Shown in pieces: positions 42,766-51,683 of a DNA stretch of 64,000 nucleotides. This DNA comes from JAUXEH01 sp965533275 (GTDB taxonomy: Bacteria > Acidobacteriota > Aminicenantia > Aminicenantales > Aminicenantaceae), in NCBI GenBank assembly GCA_965533275.1, contig CBESWG010000001.1:1-64000 (forward strand), read 5' to 3'. The translations under genes were made by a program, and so were the position numbers. The notes under the pieces were generated by a model. That model was not told the DNA's origin and ran no database searches. It saw only the letters and a list, made by a program, of their open reading frames with translations. Positions within the stretch are counted from its first letter, which is position 1, and the number at the start of each line of letters is the position of its first letter.

Positions 42766-44204
42766 TTTCGATCTCCTTTTGGAGTGACGCTCTGTATTAA
42801 CTCTCCGTTGTGGTTGTATACGTCGATCTTCTCGAATCCGATCGATTCCAGCACTGACCCGTCGCCTACGATGATGATGATGGGCGTGTGGAGCGAGTTC
42901 CGTCGGGCTGCATCGTAGACGGCTTGGGAATCGATGAGTGTGATGCGCTTATAGTATCTATCCCAGTGATCGTTGCTCAATCCCAGGGACTGGATATTGG
43001 CGATCCGGGCGGAAAGCTCTGCATCGGTCTGGATCTGAAGGGGAAATTGACCGAGGAGGTAGGACTTCGCGGTCTCGATCTCTTCATTGGGAATCCTCTG
43101 AGTGGATATGAGACGGATCTCTCTCTGTATCTCCTCCACGGATGCCTTGATGACCTCGGGCCGGACCTGGGCCTGCACATAGAATACGCCGCAGTTTTGA
43201 TAAAATTCCATTTGGCTGTAGGCGCCGTAGGCGTAGCTCTTTGATTCCCTCAAGTTCATGAACAGGCGGGAGATATAGGTTCCTCCCAGCACCTGATTCA
43301 GAACCTGTAACGGGAAATAATCCTCACTGGTCTTGGGAGGGAGGAGCGCCCCCATGATGATCGTGACGTTCTTGAGACGGGGGACTGCAAGGAAACAGAC
43401 CTGAGGCGCCTCTCCGATCTTTGGAGAGGAATAAGTCAGCCTCCCCACGGTCTTTCCTTCCCAAGTATTGAAATTTTGGCTGACACTCTTCGAGGCCTGA
43501 TCCAAGCTGAGATCGCCTGTGATGACCAGGATCGTATTATTGGGGCGATAGTAATTGTTGTAGTATGAGCGGATATTGCTCAGGGAATAGGTGCGTATCA
43601 TGCTTTCGTTGTAGACGATCTTCTGGTAGGCATGATCCCGGAACAAAAGCTGATACAACAACTTTTGTCCCGAGAATTCCGGGTCCAGCCTCCGCCGGGT
43701 CAGGTCATAGAAGGTGGTCCGCTGCAGCTCCTCGATCTCACGCCGCAGGAAGGCCGGGCGCACGATCATGTCGCTGAGAAGCAACAAGGCCTGGTCCAGG
43801 TTTTCCCTCAGGCAGGAAAGAGAAAATTCGGTGTAATCCGGATTGGTACGCGTGGTGAAATAGCCTCCGATCCCGTCGATGGTCTCTTCGACCTCAGAGG
43901 CAGAGAACTCCTCCCCCCCCCGGCTGACCATGTTGGCCGTAAAAGTGGCCAGGCCGGGCCGGTCGTCCGGAGACGCCGCTTCACCCGTCAGGATGGTGAG
44001 GTGGATGTTGACGAGGGGAAGATCCGGCCTGTGGATCAGATAAAGCCTGAGTCTGTTGGATAGGGTATGATTGACGACATCGGGGAGCGAGAGGGCCGGG
44101 AGAGGATCCGGATAGGGCGGTCGGCGCCTGAAACTTTCCTGTGAATAGGACAGGGAAGGAGAGAAAAAACAGAGGAGACTGAGCAGGGACAACAGCGCTT
44201 TCAT
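42762..44204 (-). CDS. Exported M16-family protein, non-catalytic subunit
   Basis: 480-aa exported protein of the M16 (pitrilysin/processing peptidase) family. Signal peptide 1-21 (ending LSYSQ). The zinc motif HxxEH is absent: the equivalent helix reads PGLATFTANMVSRGG. The segment ESKSYAYGAYSQMEF fits the R/Y-type non-catalytic subunit of heterodimeric M16 enzymes. It ends with a 4-base overlap into ftcD and its own start overlaps the stop of the partner gene. It would form a periplasmic dimer with that partner. Confidence 0.88.
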   Translation of the reverse strand: MKALLSLLSLLCFFSPSLSYSQESFRRRPPYPDPLPALSLPDVVNHTLSNRLRLYLIHRPDLPLVNIHLTILTGEAASPDDRPGLATFTANMVSRGGEEFSASEVEETIDGIGGYFTTRTNPDYTEFSLSCLRENLDQALLLLSDMIVRPAFLRREIEELQRTTFYDLTRRRLDPEFSGQKLLYQLLFRDHAYQKIVYNESMIRTYSLSNIRSYYNNYYRPNNTILVITGDLSLDQASKSVSQNFNTWEGKTVGRLTYSSPKIGEAPQVCFLAVPRLKNVTIIMGALLPPKTSEDYFPLQVLNQVLGGTYISRLFMNLRESKSYAYGAYSQMEFYQNCGVFYVQAQVRPEVIKASVEEIQREIRLISTQRIPNEEIETAKSYLLGQFPLQIQTDAELSARIANIQSLGLSNDHWDRYYKRITLIDSQAVYDAARRNSLHTPIIIIVGDGSVLESIGFEKIDVYNHNGELIQSVTPKGDRK

Positions 44205-45538
44205 TTTGTCTTGACGTGGACCAGTACCCGATCTTGCGAAAAATACTTCATGGTGAACATGATCCGCCGGGCGGTCACGGACATGTATCGATCCAGTTCG
44301 GTGGGAAGCTCAGCCCAGGGGATCCCGGATATAAAGGCGTTGGTGAGGAAGAGTGACTTGTCGACCGAGGTCGTGTAGCGGTTGACATAGTCACGTTTGA
44401 AGACATTTTTTGCCTTGAGCAGTTCCTTTTCGGAAACCGGGGCGGATTTGAGCTTGTTGATCTCTGAAAAGATCTCTTTCAACGAACGTTCTATTTTGAG
44501 CTCATTGCTGCTGAAAACCACGAACTGGAATGCCGCCCAGTCGTGGCGGACATCTATCCCGCCGGTCAACTGAGATGCCAGACGCTCTTCTCGTTTGATC
44601 AGACGCTGGTAAAGGCGGGAACTGTTTCCTCTCATCAAAATATATTCGATGAGCGTCAGGGCGTAATAATCAATGGACCTCTCCTCGGGGATGCGGTATC
44701 CCAGGAAGAATCCGGGTGTGGGAGCCGTAGGATTTTGTAGGGTCCGGGTCATAGCTTGGTCGGGGATGTCCGAGCTCCTGGAAGTCAGGGGTGGGGAGAT
44801 GTTGGGGCCGCGAGGCAGGCCCTGGAAGTATTTCCGGACCAGATTTCCGGTCCGACTCAGTTCGATGTTGCCGGTGATGCAGAGGACGGCATTGTTGGGC
44901 CGGTAATATGCCTCATAAAAGTCGCGCACGTCCTTAACAGATAGCGAAGCGAGATCCTTCTGTGTCCCCAGGGAAAAATGATTTATCGCGTATTCCGGAT
45001 ACAACAGGATATCGAAGATCTGTGCACCCTCCAGGAACGGATCCTGGCTCTCTCGCATCTTCAGCTCCGTCTGGAGTGTGCTTTTCCAAAAATCGACATT
45101 GGCCTGGTTTATGGAGAGAGAAGTCATCCTGTCGGATTCAAGCCAGAGAATAGAAGCCAGGTGATGGGAGGGCACGGTCTGGTAGAAGATCGTCCTGTCT
45201 CTTTCGGTAACCGCATTCAGGCGGCCCCCGATCCTCTGTATAAATCGGACATGCTGCATGCGGCTGACGTTTCGGGAACCCCCAAACATAAGGTTCTCCA
45301 TTAGGTGAGCCAGGCCGGATTTGTCCAGATCCTCATGCATGGATCCCACCTTGTAGGCCACTGCCACGGTGACGACCGGTAGGGTGTCGTCTTGAGCGAG
45401 GATCACAGTCAATCCGTTCTTCAACTCAAAGGTGGAAAAAGGGAATGGATCCTGCTGCTCGAGCTGCGCTCCCTGGTGGGAGGCAGGAAACAGCAGGCAG
45501 ACCGCCAGCACGATCAAGAGCCAGGTTCCGTATCGCAT
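44201..45538 (-). CDS. Exported M16-family peptidase with altered zinc motif
   Basis: 445-aa exported M16 protein, partner of the preceding-strand neighbour. Signal peptide 1-23. The N-terminal half has FELKNGLTVILAQDDTLPVV and the inverted zinc motif region SGLAHLMENLMFGGS. Here H78 and E81 are kept but the second zinc histidine is N82 (codon AAC). The downstream glutamate region (LQTELKMRESQDPFLEG) and YYRPNNAVLCITGN are normal. As the presumed catalytic subunit of the pair it may be inactive or have altered metal binding. First gene of the M16-M16-ftcD run. Confidence 0.88.
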   Translation of the reverse strand: MRYGTWLLIVLAVCLLFPASHQGAQLEQQDPFPFSTFELKNGLTVILAQDDTLPVVTVAVAYKVGSMHEDLDKSGLAHLMENLMFGGSRNVSRMQHVRFIQRIGGRLNAVTERDRTIFYQTVPSHHLASILWLESDRMTSLSINQANVDFWKSTLQTELKMRESQDPFLEGAQIFDILLYPEYAINHFSLGTQKDLASLSVKDVRDFYEAYYRPNNAVLCITGNIELSRTGNLVRKYFQGLPRGPNISPPLTSRSSDIPDQAMTRTLQNPTAPTPGFFLGYRIPEERSIDYYALTLIEYILMRGNSSRLYQRLIKREERLASQLTGGIDVRHDWAAFQFVVFSSNELKIERSLKEIFSEINKLKSAPVSEKELLKAKNVFKRDYVNRYTTSVDKSLFLTNAFISGIPWAELPTELDRYMSVTARRIMFTMKYFSQDRVLVHVKTK

Positions 45539-45613
45539 CTTGGTTACAGTCCCTAGAGATACACGAGGACAATTTGGGATAATAGCAAATTTAGGGGCAA
45601 ACGTACAATCGGA

Positions 45614-47290
45614 TTACCCGTTGCGCTTAATGATGACCAGGGTCATGTCATCCATTGGATCGGCCCCATCGGTGAAGGCAACAAGCTCATCGAAGATCGT
45701 CTGCATCAGCTCTGCTGCTGGCAGCTTGTAGTGCTTTTTAAGTATTTTGCTCAGCCCTTCTTCTGTAAGTTCCTGATTATTCTTGTCACGGCTCTCAGTC
45801 AATCCATCGGTGTAGAGAAGGACGATTTCACCCGGATTCAACTTGATGACGCTGGACTTATAAACCTGGGCCGGAAACATTCCCAGACAGAGCCCGCAGC
45901 TTTCCAGATGGGTGACCTTCTTTTTTTTGTCCAAAACAATGGGGGGATTGTGTCCTGAATTCAGGTAGCGCAGATCTCCGGTTTTGGTGTTGAGTTCGCA
46001 GTAAAAAAAACTGATGAAAAGATTGGGTGCGGTGGTGCGGTGGACCAGGTTGTTCAGGCGGCCGGCCACATCATCGATGTTGTATCCGGCGTGGGCTTCG
46101 GTCTGCACAGCGGCACTGAGGGAAGCCATGAGGAGTGCAGATCCCACTCCCTTGCCAGAGACATCCGCGATCACGATACCCATCCGGTCTTCATCGATCT
46201 CGAGGAAGTCATAGTAATCGCCCCCGACCTGGAGGCAGGGGATGTTGGTGCCGACGATGTCGTATCCCTCGACCTCTGGATTCTTCTGAGGAAGTAGGCC
46301 CCTCTGGATCTCCTGGGCCAAAGCCAGTTCCTTTTTCTGCTTCTCTTGTTCGAGGGTTTTATCGAAGAGGATGGCGTTTTCGATCTTAACGGCTGCTACA
46401 TTCGATAGAAGGGTTAGGAGTCGGAGGTCGTCGTTGTTGAACTGCTCCGGGGTGGCGATGCGGTCGGAGTAGATGATCCCGATGATCTCCTTGTTGTTCC
46501 ACAGAGGAACGCACATGGCGGACTGAATGTTGAGCTTGAGGATGCTGTCCTGTGCCTTGAACCGGGTATCTGACTGGACGTCGGATATCAGGATCGAAGA
46601 GTGACGATCCACGGCGGTGTTGATGATGCTCTGGCTGACCTGAATCTTCTGGTTCATCAGCTGTTTGTTGTTGATCCTGACAACCTTGGGATCGAGCTGG
46701 GCCGATTCATCGTCCCGAAGCATCATTATACCGCGATCCATCGGGATGCGTTCGCAGATGAGATCCATGATGTGCTCAACCAGTTCATCCAGAGGCATAT
46801 GCAGGATCAGGGCCTTGGTAACCTCGCTGATTACCGAGATCTCTTTGTGTTCGGTCTTGATCGCCTCGATATCCAGGGACTTGGCATCGGCGCGGATGGT
46901 CGTGCTGACGTCCGGTTTGCGCAGCACGTCCTTCAGGTGCATGATGGTATTTATGTTTGCAGAGGAAGAAGGCTCGTCCGTGACCTCCACTTTGGTGTCG
47001 ATCTTCAGGTCGTAGACAACACGCGTGGAGCCGAGGAGGATCTCGTCTCCCTTTTTGAGCTCTATATCCCTCTCGATCTTCTTGCCGTTGAGAAACACGC
47101 CGTTCTTGCTGTTGTTATCCCGAATGAAATACCGCTCGCCTTTGGGAACGATGATAGCGTGGTTGCTCGAGCAGAACGGATCGGGCAGGGGGATGTCATT
47201 GTCGGCAGATCTCCCCAGGCTGACCTGGGAGTCTCCCAGTTTGATGTGGAAATCATCACCTTTTTTTGGGTAGACATATATTTTGGGCAT
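45614..47290 (-). CDS. FHA-GAF-PP2C (RsbU/SpoIIE-type) phosphatase
   Basis: 558-aa cytoplasmic phosphatase of the partner-switching type. FHA domain at residues 1-95 (VSLGRSADNDIPLPDPFCSSNHAII, FIRDNNSKNGVFLNG) should read phosphothreonine. A GAF domain follows (about 145-320). The PPM/SpoIIE domain (345-558) has the metal residues in VGGDYYDFLE, IADVSGKGVGSALLMASL, YLNSGHNPPIVL, LYTDGLTESRD and DPMDDMTLVII. It probably dephosphorylates a STAS anti-anti-sigma factor; one is encoded two genes upstream on the same strand. Confidence 0.93.
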   Translation of the reverse strand: MPKIYVYPKKGDDFHIKLGDSQVSLGRSADNDIPLPDPFCSSNHAIIVPKGERYFIRDNNSKNGVFLNGKKIERDIELKKGDEILLGSTRVVYDLKIDTKVEVTDEPSSSANINTIMHLKDVLRKPDVSTTIRADAKSLDIEAIKTEHKEISVISEVTKALILHMPLDELVEHIMDLICERIPMDRGIMMLRDDESAQLDPKVVRINNKQLMNQKIQVSQSIINTAVDRHSSILISDVQSDTRFKAQDSILKLNIQSAMCVPLWNNKEIIGIIYSDRIATPEQFNNDDLRLLTLLSNVAAVKIENAILFDKTLEQEKQKKELALAQEIQRGLLPQKNPEVEGYDIVGTNIPCLQVGGDYYDFLEIDEDRMGIVIADVSGKGVGSALLMASLSAAVQTEAHAGYNIDDVAGRLNNLVHRTTAPNLFISFFYCELNTKTGDLRYLNSGHNPPIVLDKKKKVTHLESCGLCLGMFPAQVYKSSVIKLNPGEIVLLYTDGLTESRDKNNQELTEEGLSKILKKHYKLPAAELMQTIFDELVAFTDGADPMDDMTLVIIKRNG

Positions 47291-47357
47291 GGTCCCTCGA
47301 TTTTGGATTATAATCTGTACATTGGACTAAATTCAAGCAAAACCACACCCCGCTTTC

Positions 47358-49913
47358 TCAATTCATCAGGAAACCTTTGAGTATCTGCTGGAATCGTCTC
47401 TCCCGATCATGCGGGGACAGGTCTTCGATCAAGGGCAGCAGCACGTCTCTCAGGCCCTTTGATAAAGTGTTGTCCAACAGCTCAATGGCGTACGCAGTCG
47501 ATTCTTTGGTCCCCCGTTCGATATTTTGATAGGCCTTGGCTATGTCATCGTGGGGGTAGAACAGCCCCAGCAGCTTGAAGATATCTCGAAAATGGGTGTT
47601 CAACCGTTTTTGAAGATGATCCCGCAGTTCGATATCCTTCTTTCCGGACTTGAGCCCCTGCAGCTCCAGGTAGGTCTTGCAGTAGCTCTTGACCAACAAA
47701 AGCGTCTCGCGTTTCGCAATATGGGCGGAGATCTTGATCTCGGGCCTTTCCGAGCGGATCCTGTCCAGGGCGTCTATGATATCCGTATCGAGGTCCGAGG
47801 CCTTGCGGTCGAGATCCTTCAGGAGGACATTGGTAGCCTCCTGAGTCCCCATGCGGGCCAGCGCTTTCACCAGAGCGGCCCTCAGGTCGATGTCCCTGTG
47901 ATGGTCGCCAAGATAGGCGTTCATGGCGCCGATGGCCTCGTTGCCATATTTGAGGAGTGCGGAGATCGCGTCCTCACGTGTGAGGGGATTGGCCAGGCGG
48001 TTGATCAGGGCCGCGAGGTGTTCAGGTCTCCTGAGCCGGGCCGCACTCTCGATGGCGTAGCGGGCGACCTCGGGAGAGTCGTCGTGTATGAGACTTTCAA
48101 GATGGCGGACGAGCGGTGCGTCGGGCTCCATCATGCCTATGGCCTTGGCAACCTCCATCTTGTCGGTCACTGCCTTCTTGCTGTCTTCCAGGACCTGCTC
48201 CGCGTGGGCCTTCATCACTTCCTGGTAGGCATCCAGCGAGAGTATCTCCTGGATGTTGGCTTCGAAATCATCCTGCTCCACGTCGTCTTCGACATCCGGG
48301 AACCACAGCGCGCCCTCCGCATTGAACATATCGCTGATCGAGGCCGCCTTGACCTCATCCGCCTTCTGCGAGATGAGGGTCTTTATCTCGGGGGTCAGTT
48401 TGTCCTGTTTCAGCAGGTCGTACATGTGCATCGCATATAAAACCGAGCTGCGGTTTTTGCTCTCGATGGTGTCAAAGACCTGCTTGGTATAGTCCACATC
48501 GACCTTTTCAGCCACATCCCGGTCCGCCCGTGCCCATTTAAGCTTGATGTTGTCTTTGACTGTAACGACGTACTGCCTGCCTCCCTTCATGTTGAGCGCA
48601 AACCACACCAGGATCAGGAAAACGATCGCGATCCCGAAGGAACGTACGATGACGCTCGTGGTTCCGGCGATCAGCTCCGGGTTCTCCGTCGCCTTTGCCA
48701 TGGTGAGATCTGTACCTATAAGGGAAAGGATGCCCATGATCAGGAAGATCAGGACAGCGCCTATGGCCTTTGCGAAGCGATTGAGGAAGAGGTCTATGAA
48801 GATCTTGGCCTTGGCCCTGACTTCAGAGGGGACGGGGATGTAGAGGATCTCCCGCACAGACTGGTTCAGCGAAAAAGCGAGGCTCTCCTCTCCGCCTTTG
48901 ACCAGCATGGCAGAGAGAAGGGCCAGCGGATAGATCAGGAAGACACCAGTGCAGGCCACGAGGATAACGGGGGCGAGAAGCAGCGTGTACTGGATTCCGA
49001 ATCTGCGGATGATAGAGCTCGTCAGCAGGAGCTGAACCAGGAAGGCAAACACGGTCAGCCCGGCAAAAAAGAGTCCATAGAATCCCTGCATCGCCGATTT
49101 GTCAGGGAAACGGATGTCCACGATGCTGCTGAACTGGAAATCGATCAGCGTGGAGACGATGACCGTCATCATCACTATCGATGCGATCAGCAGCAGGTAG
49201 CGATTGCTGCGTACGGTCTTCCAGCTGTCCCTGAAACCGGATTTTTGGGCCTCCGCCGTTTTTTGCTCAACGGCGACGGTACGGGAGGAAGAAGGCAGCT
49301 GCCGGATTTTGGAGTAGATGGTCCTGACGATGAATATGCAGAAAAAAAGCGACAGGCAGGCGAGGGGCAGGGAGAGGCCCGCAAGTTTTGGGCTGCTGAT
49401 GGCCCTGGCGAGAAGACCGCCGAACACCCCGCCGAGCAGTCCTCCCGAGCCGAAAAAACCGATCAGGCGTTTCGCCTCTCTGGGATTAAACACATCCTGA
49501 ACGGTCAGCCAGAACTGAGCCAGGACCACGGCCGTTAGGACATAGGCCCAAACCCACAGGACCAGGGACAGAGTTTTGCCTCCATTCGGCAGGAGATATG
49601 CAAGGATCAGGCCAGTCACGATGAAAAAAACCAGGCTGGATACGCTGAGGACCTGTTTGGGGATCGCGAACTGGATCTTGGAGAGCAGCACGACCACCAG
49701 GCCCGTGACCAGCGCGGCCAGCAGATAGCCCAGAGGGAGCCCCTGGATCCCCTCGAACTTGTCCAGGATCTCGGCGTACCGCACGGCCTTGATGATGGTG
49801 TGCGGCAGGGTGATCAGGAAAAAATATGTGAACAGGAGGACGGCAATGTTTTCCTCGCCGCGCCGAATGTCCACTATGCGAGAGAGGAGGCGGTAGAAAC
49901 GGCTGCTCTCCAT
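47358..49913 (-). CDS. ATP/ADP-translocase-type nucleotide exchanger fused to HEAT repeats
   Basis: 851-aa inner-membrane protein. Residues 1-445 form a 12-helix domain of the TLC/NTT (ATP/ADP translocase) family: TIIKAVRYAEIL after the first helix (with K42 at the position of the conserved IIK motif), VVLAQFWLTVQDVFNPREAKRLIGFFGSGG and FIDLFLNRFAKAIGA. Residues about 460-845 are soluble, with HEAT-type repeats (LVRHLESLIHDDSPEVARYAIES, ALVKALARMGTQEATNVLL). The family exchanges ATP, other NTPs or NDPs across the membrane; substrate and direction here are unknown. It lies between the STAS and PP2C genes. Confidence 0.85.
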   Translation of the reverse strand: MESSRFYRLLSRIVDIRRGEENIAVLLFTYFFLITLPHTIIKAVRYAEILDKFEGIQGLPLGYLLAALVTGLVVVLLSKIQFAIPKQVLSVSSLVFFIVTGLILAYLLPNGGKTLSLVLWVWAYVLTAVVLAQFWLTVQDVFNPREAKRLIGFFGSGGLLGGVFGGLLARAISSPKLAGLSLPLACLSLFFCIFIVRTIYSKIRQLPSSSRTVAVEQKTAEAQKSGFRDSWKTVRSNRYLLLIASIVMMTVIVSTLIDFQFSSIVDIRFPDKSAMQGFYGLFFAGLTVFAFLVQLLLTSSIIRRFGIQYTLLLAPVILVACTGVFLIYPLALLSAMLVKGGEESLAFSLNQSVREILYIPVPSEVRAKAKIFIDLFLNRFAKAIGAVLIFLIMGILSLIGTDLTMAKATENPELIAGTTSVIVRSFGIAIVFLILVWFALNMKGGRQYVVTVKDNIKLKWARADRDVAEKVDVDYTKQVFDTIESKNRSSVLYAMHMYDLLKQDKLTPEIKTLISQKADEVKAASISDMFNAEGALWFPDVEDDVEQDDFEANIQEILSLDAYQEVMKAHAEQVLEDSKKAVTDKMEVAKAIGMMEPDAPLVRHLESLIHDDSPEVARYAIESAARLRRPEHLAALINRLANPLTREDAISALLKYGNEAIGAMNAYLGDHHRDIDLRAALVKALARMGTQEATNVLLKDLDRKASDLDTDIIDALDRIRSERPEIKISAHIAKRETLLLVKSYCKTYLELQGLKSGKKDIELRDHLQKRLNTHFRDIFKLLGLFYPHDDIAKAYQNIERGTKESTAYAIELLDNTLSKGLRDVLLPLIEDLSPHDRERRFQQILKGFLMN

Positions 49914-49949
49914 ACGTTTCCCTTTTACCGAAAAAAATGGAGATCAGGC

Positions 49950-50291
49950 TTAAGTGAAGCTGTCCAAGGCAGTTTCCTCGGAATCGAAGATCTCGAGAAC
50001 CTTGGTGAGCATGGTGATCTGGAACACGACATAGAGTTTTTTAGAGATGTTGCTCAGCTTCAGGTGTCCGCCGAGGTTCTGAGTCGAGATATAGCTGGCC
50101 AGGATCTCGCCCACTCCGAAACTGTCAATGAATTCAACGTTTCCCAGATTGAGGAGGATATTACGCCTGCCATCGTCCAGCTGGTCCTTTACCGATTGAT
50201 GCAGGGTCACATCCATTACATCTGAGCGCCGGATCTCGCCCGTGATCTCGATAACGGTGACGTTACTATTTTCTCTGAGATTGATATCCAT
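49950..50291 (-). CDS. STAS-domain anti-sigma-factor antagonist
   Basis: 113-aa single STAS domain (SpoIIAA/RsbV type). VTVIEITGEIRRSDVMDV and LLNLGNVEFIDSFGVGEILASYI are the two hallmark segments; the phosphorylatable serine is in IDSFGVG. I chose ATG 50291 (MDINLRENSN); a longer frame to 50390 has 33 unlikely residues. First gene of STAS-exchanger-PP2C. Its kinase partner may be the RsbW-like protein at 57.8 kb. Confidence 0.88.
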   Translation of the reverse strand: MDINLRENSNVTVIEITGEIRRSDVMDVTLHQSVKDQLDDGRRNILLNLGNVEFIDSFGVGEILASYISTQNLGGHLKLSNISKKLYVVFQITMLTKVLEIFDSEETALDSFT

Positions 50292-50301
50292 TTCTGCTAT
50301 A

Positions 50302-50330
50302 GCTTTATCAAAAGAGTAATTTAAAGTCAA
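50302..50330 (-). promoter_or_regulatory. Possible promoter of the STAS-exchanger-PP2C operon
   Basis: On the minus strand TTGACT (50325-50330), 17-bp spacer, TAAAGC (50302-50307). The -35 box is good; the -10 box matches poorly. Confidence 0.35.
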
Positions 50331-50348
50331 TGCTTTTCCATTTGGCCT

Positions 50349-50390
50349 ACGCATAAGCCCATACAGATGCGTTTGAAAGACTAAACGCAT
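50349..50390. promoter_or_regulatory. Three evenly spaced ACGCAT half-sites (candidate operator)
   Basis: ACGCAT at 50349-50354, its complement ATGCGT at 50367-50372, and ACGCAT at 50385-50390: three copies in alternating orientation, each 18 bp apart. The last two extend to a perfect 8-bp inverted repeat, ATGCGTTT / AAACGCAT, with an 8-nt spacer. The array sits between the two divergent promoters and overlaps the -35 region of the rightward one. Confidence 0.55.
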
Positions 50391-50395
50391 TTTTA

Positions 50396-50404
50396 TGCTA
50401 TAAT
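50396..50404 (+). promoter_or_regulatory. Extended -10 promoter of the phosphatase-kinase operon
   Basis: TGCTATAAT, an extended -10 element, ends 25 bp before the ATG at 50430. TTGAAA at 50373-50378 is the only -35-like hexamer but lies 20 bp away, in line with reliance on the extended -10 or on an activator at the adjacent array. Confidence 0.55.
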
Positions 50405-50429
50405 ATACAAAAGAGAGAGACGGTATCCG

Positions 50430-51683
50430 ATGTCATTCTGGACAAGTTTAAGGAAAACTCAGAGAATTCATCCTGAAAAGCCTGCCTTGATCCTTCTCGC
50501 TCTGCTGCTGATCCTGACGCCGCTCCACGCGGGCAAGATTCCCTGCAAATTTGTGACGGAGGCCAAAATAGTAGCCGTGGCCGATATCCACGGGGACTAT
50601 GACAACTTCGTGAAGATCCTGAGAGGAACGGGCTTGGTCGATGACAGCCTGGACTGGATCGGTGGCAAAACGCATCTCGTCCAGTTGGGCGACATCCTGG
50701 ACCGGGGGGATGATGCCAAACAGGCCTTCGATCTCCTCATGAAACTGGAAAAGCAGGCCGAGGCCGCCGGCGGCATGGTCCATGTGCTGCTCGGCAACCA
50801 CGAGGAAGTGAATATCGTCGGGGTGGTCTTCGATACCGCCCGCTATGTGACCCTGGCCCAGTTCGAGTCTTTTCTGCCTCAGAGGCATATAGATTTAATT
50901 AAAGATCGTGTCCGCAAGAAACTCGAGTCTGATCAAGGTGCAAATGGTAAAGTGAATGAGGCCGTCGTTGAGAAGGCCTACAATGACGCCTTACAAGCGG
51001 AATTGGATAAGATTCCCAAGAAAGGTGGTAGCCAGGCTTATCTCAAAATGGACAAATGGAAGAAAAAAAAGGAGAGTTGGTATCAATACTTTGAGTTTTT
51101 CCACGAAAACTACGGAAAATGGCTTCTGACAAAGAACATCGCAATAAAGATCAATGACATAGTATTTGTGCATGGCGGTTTTTCTGAACAAGATACTTTC
51201 CTGGACTTGGGACTGCAGAGATTGAATGACGAGGCGCGCCGAGAATATTCCGCATATGCTGAATTCGTCATTTTTGGTGGGGCTCCTCCTTTGAGCCCGC
51301 CGAAATTCCTGCTAGTGCCCGTATCTCCACAATGGGACAGGAGTTGGGCCCGCGGCCGGGATAATGATCACACCACCATAGATCGAGTGCTGTCCAGGCT
51401 GAATGCCAATCATATGGTGGTCGGACACACGGTACGTGATGTCCAGTATATCGAGACTCAGGAGCTTTCCCGTTTCGAGGAGAAGGTCTGGGCGATAGAT
51501 GTCGGGATATCAAAATATTACAATAATCTTCTGTTTGCTTTGATCATAACGAAAGGTGACCAGGGGAGTGAATTTACTCCCTGGTGGGGGGACGATGAAA
51601 ATGAGGAAATATTCGGTGTTTATGGGATTGCTTGCGTTTCTCGGTGTCTTCTGCTCCTTTCAATCTGTGGAGGTCATTGCTGA
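50430..51683 (+). CDS. Exported Shelphs-type metallophosphoesterase
   Basis: 417-aa calcineurin-like phosphatase with a signal peptide or anchor (hydrophobic 18-33, LTPLHAG). Dimetal motifs: VAVADIHGDYDNF (D52, H54), LVQLGDILDRGDD (D88, D91), HVLLGNHEEVN (N123, H124), FVHGGF and VVGHTV. The layout fits Shewanella-like protein phosphatases, which act on phospho-Ser/Thr/Tyr. It would work in the periplasm. The last 30 residues are an odd Cys-rich hydrophobic tail (SRCLLLLSICGGHC) that comes from reading through the signal-peptide region of the next gene in another frame: an 89-bp overlap. An AT-richer stretch lies at about 50.9-51.3 kb. It opens the exported kinase operon. Confidence 0.88.
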   Translation: MSFWTSLRKTQRIHPEKPALILLALLLILTPLHAGKIPCKFVTEAKIVAVADIHGDYDNFVKILRGTGLVDDSLDWIGGKTHLVQLGDILDRGDDAKQAFDLLMKLEKQAEAAGGMVHVLLGNHEEVNIVGVVFDTARYVTLAQFESFLPQRHIDLIKDRVRKKLESDQGANGKVNEAVVEKAYNDALQAELDKIPKKGGSQAYLKMDKWKKKKESWYQYFEFFHENYGKWLLTKNIAIKINDIVFVHGGFSEQDTFLDLGLQRLNDEARREYSAYAEFVIFGGAPPLSPPKFLLVPVSPQWDRSWARGRDNDHTTIDRVLSRLNANHMVVGHTVRDVQYIETQELSRFEEKVWAIDVGISKYYNNLLFALIITKGDQGSEFTPWWGDDENEEIFGVYGIACVSRCLLLLSICGGHC

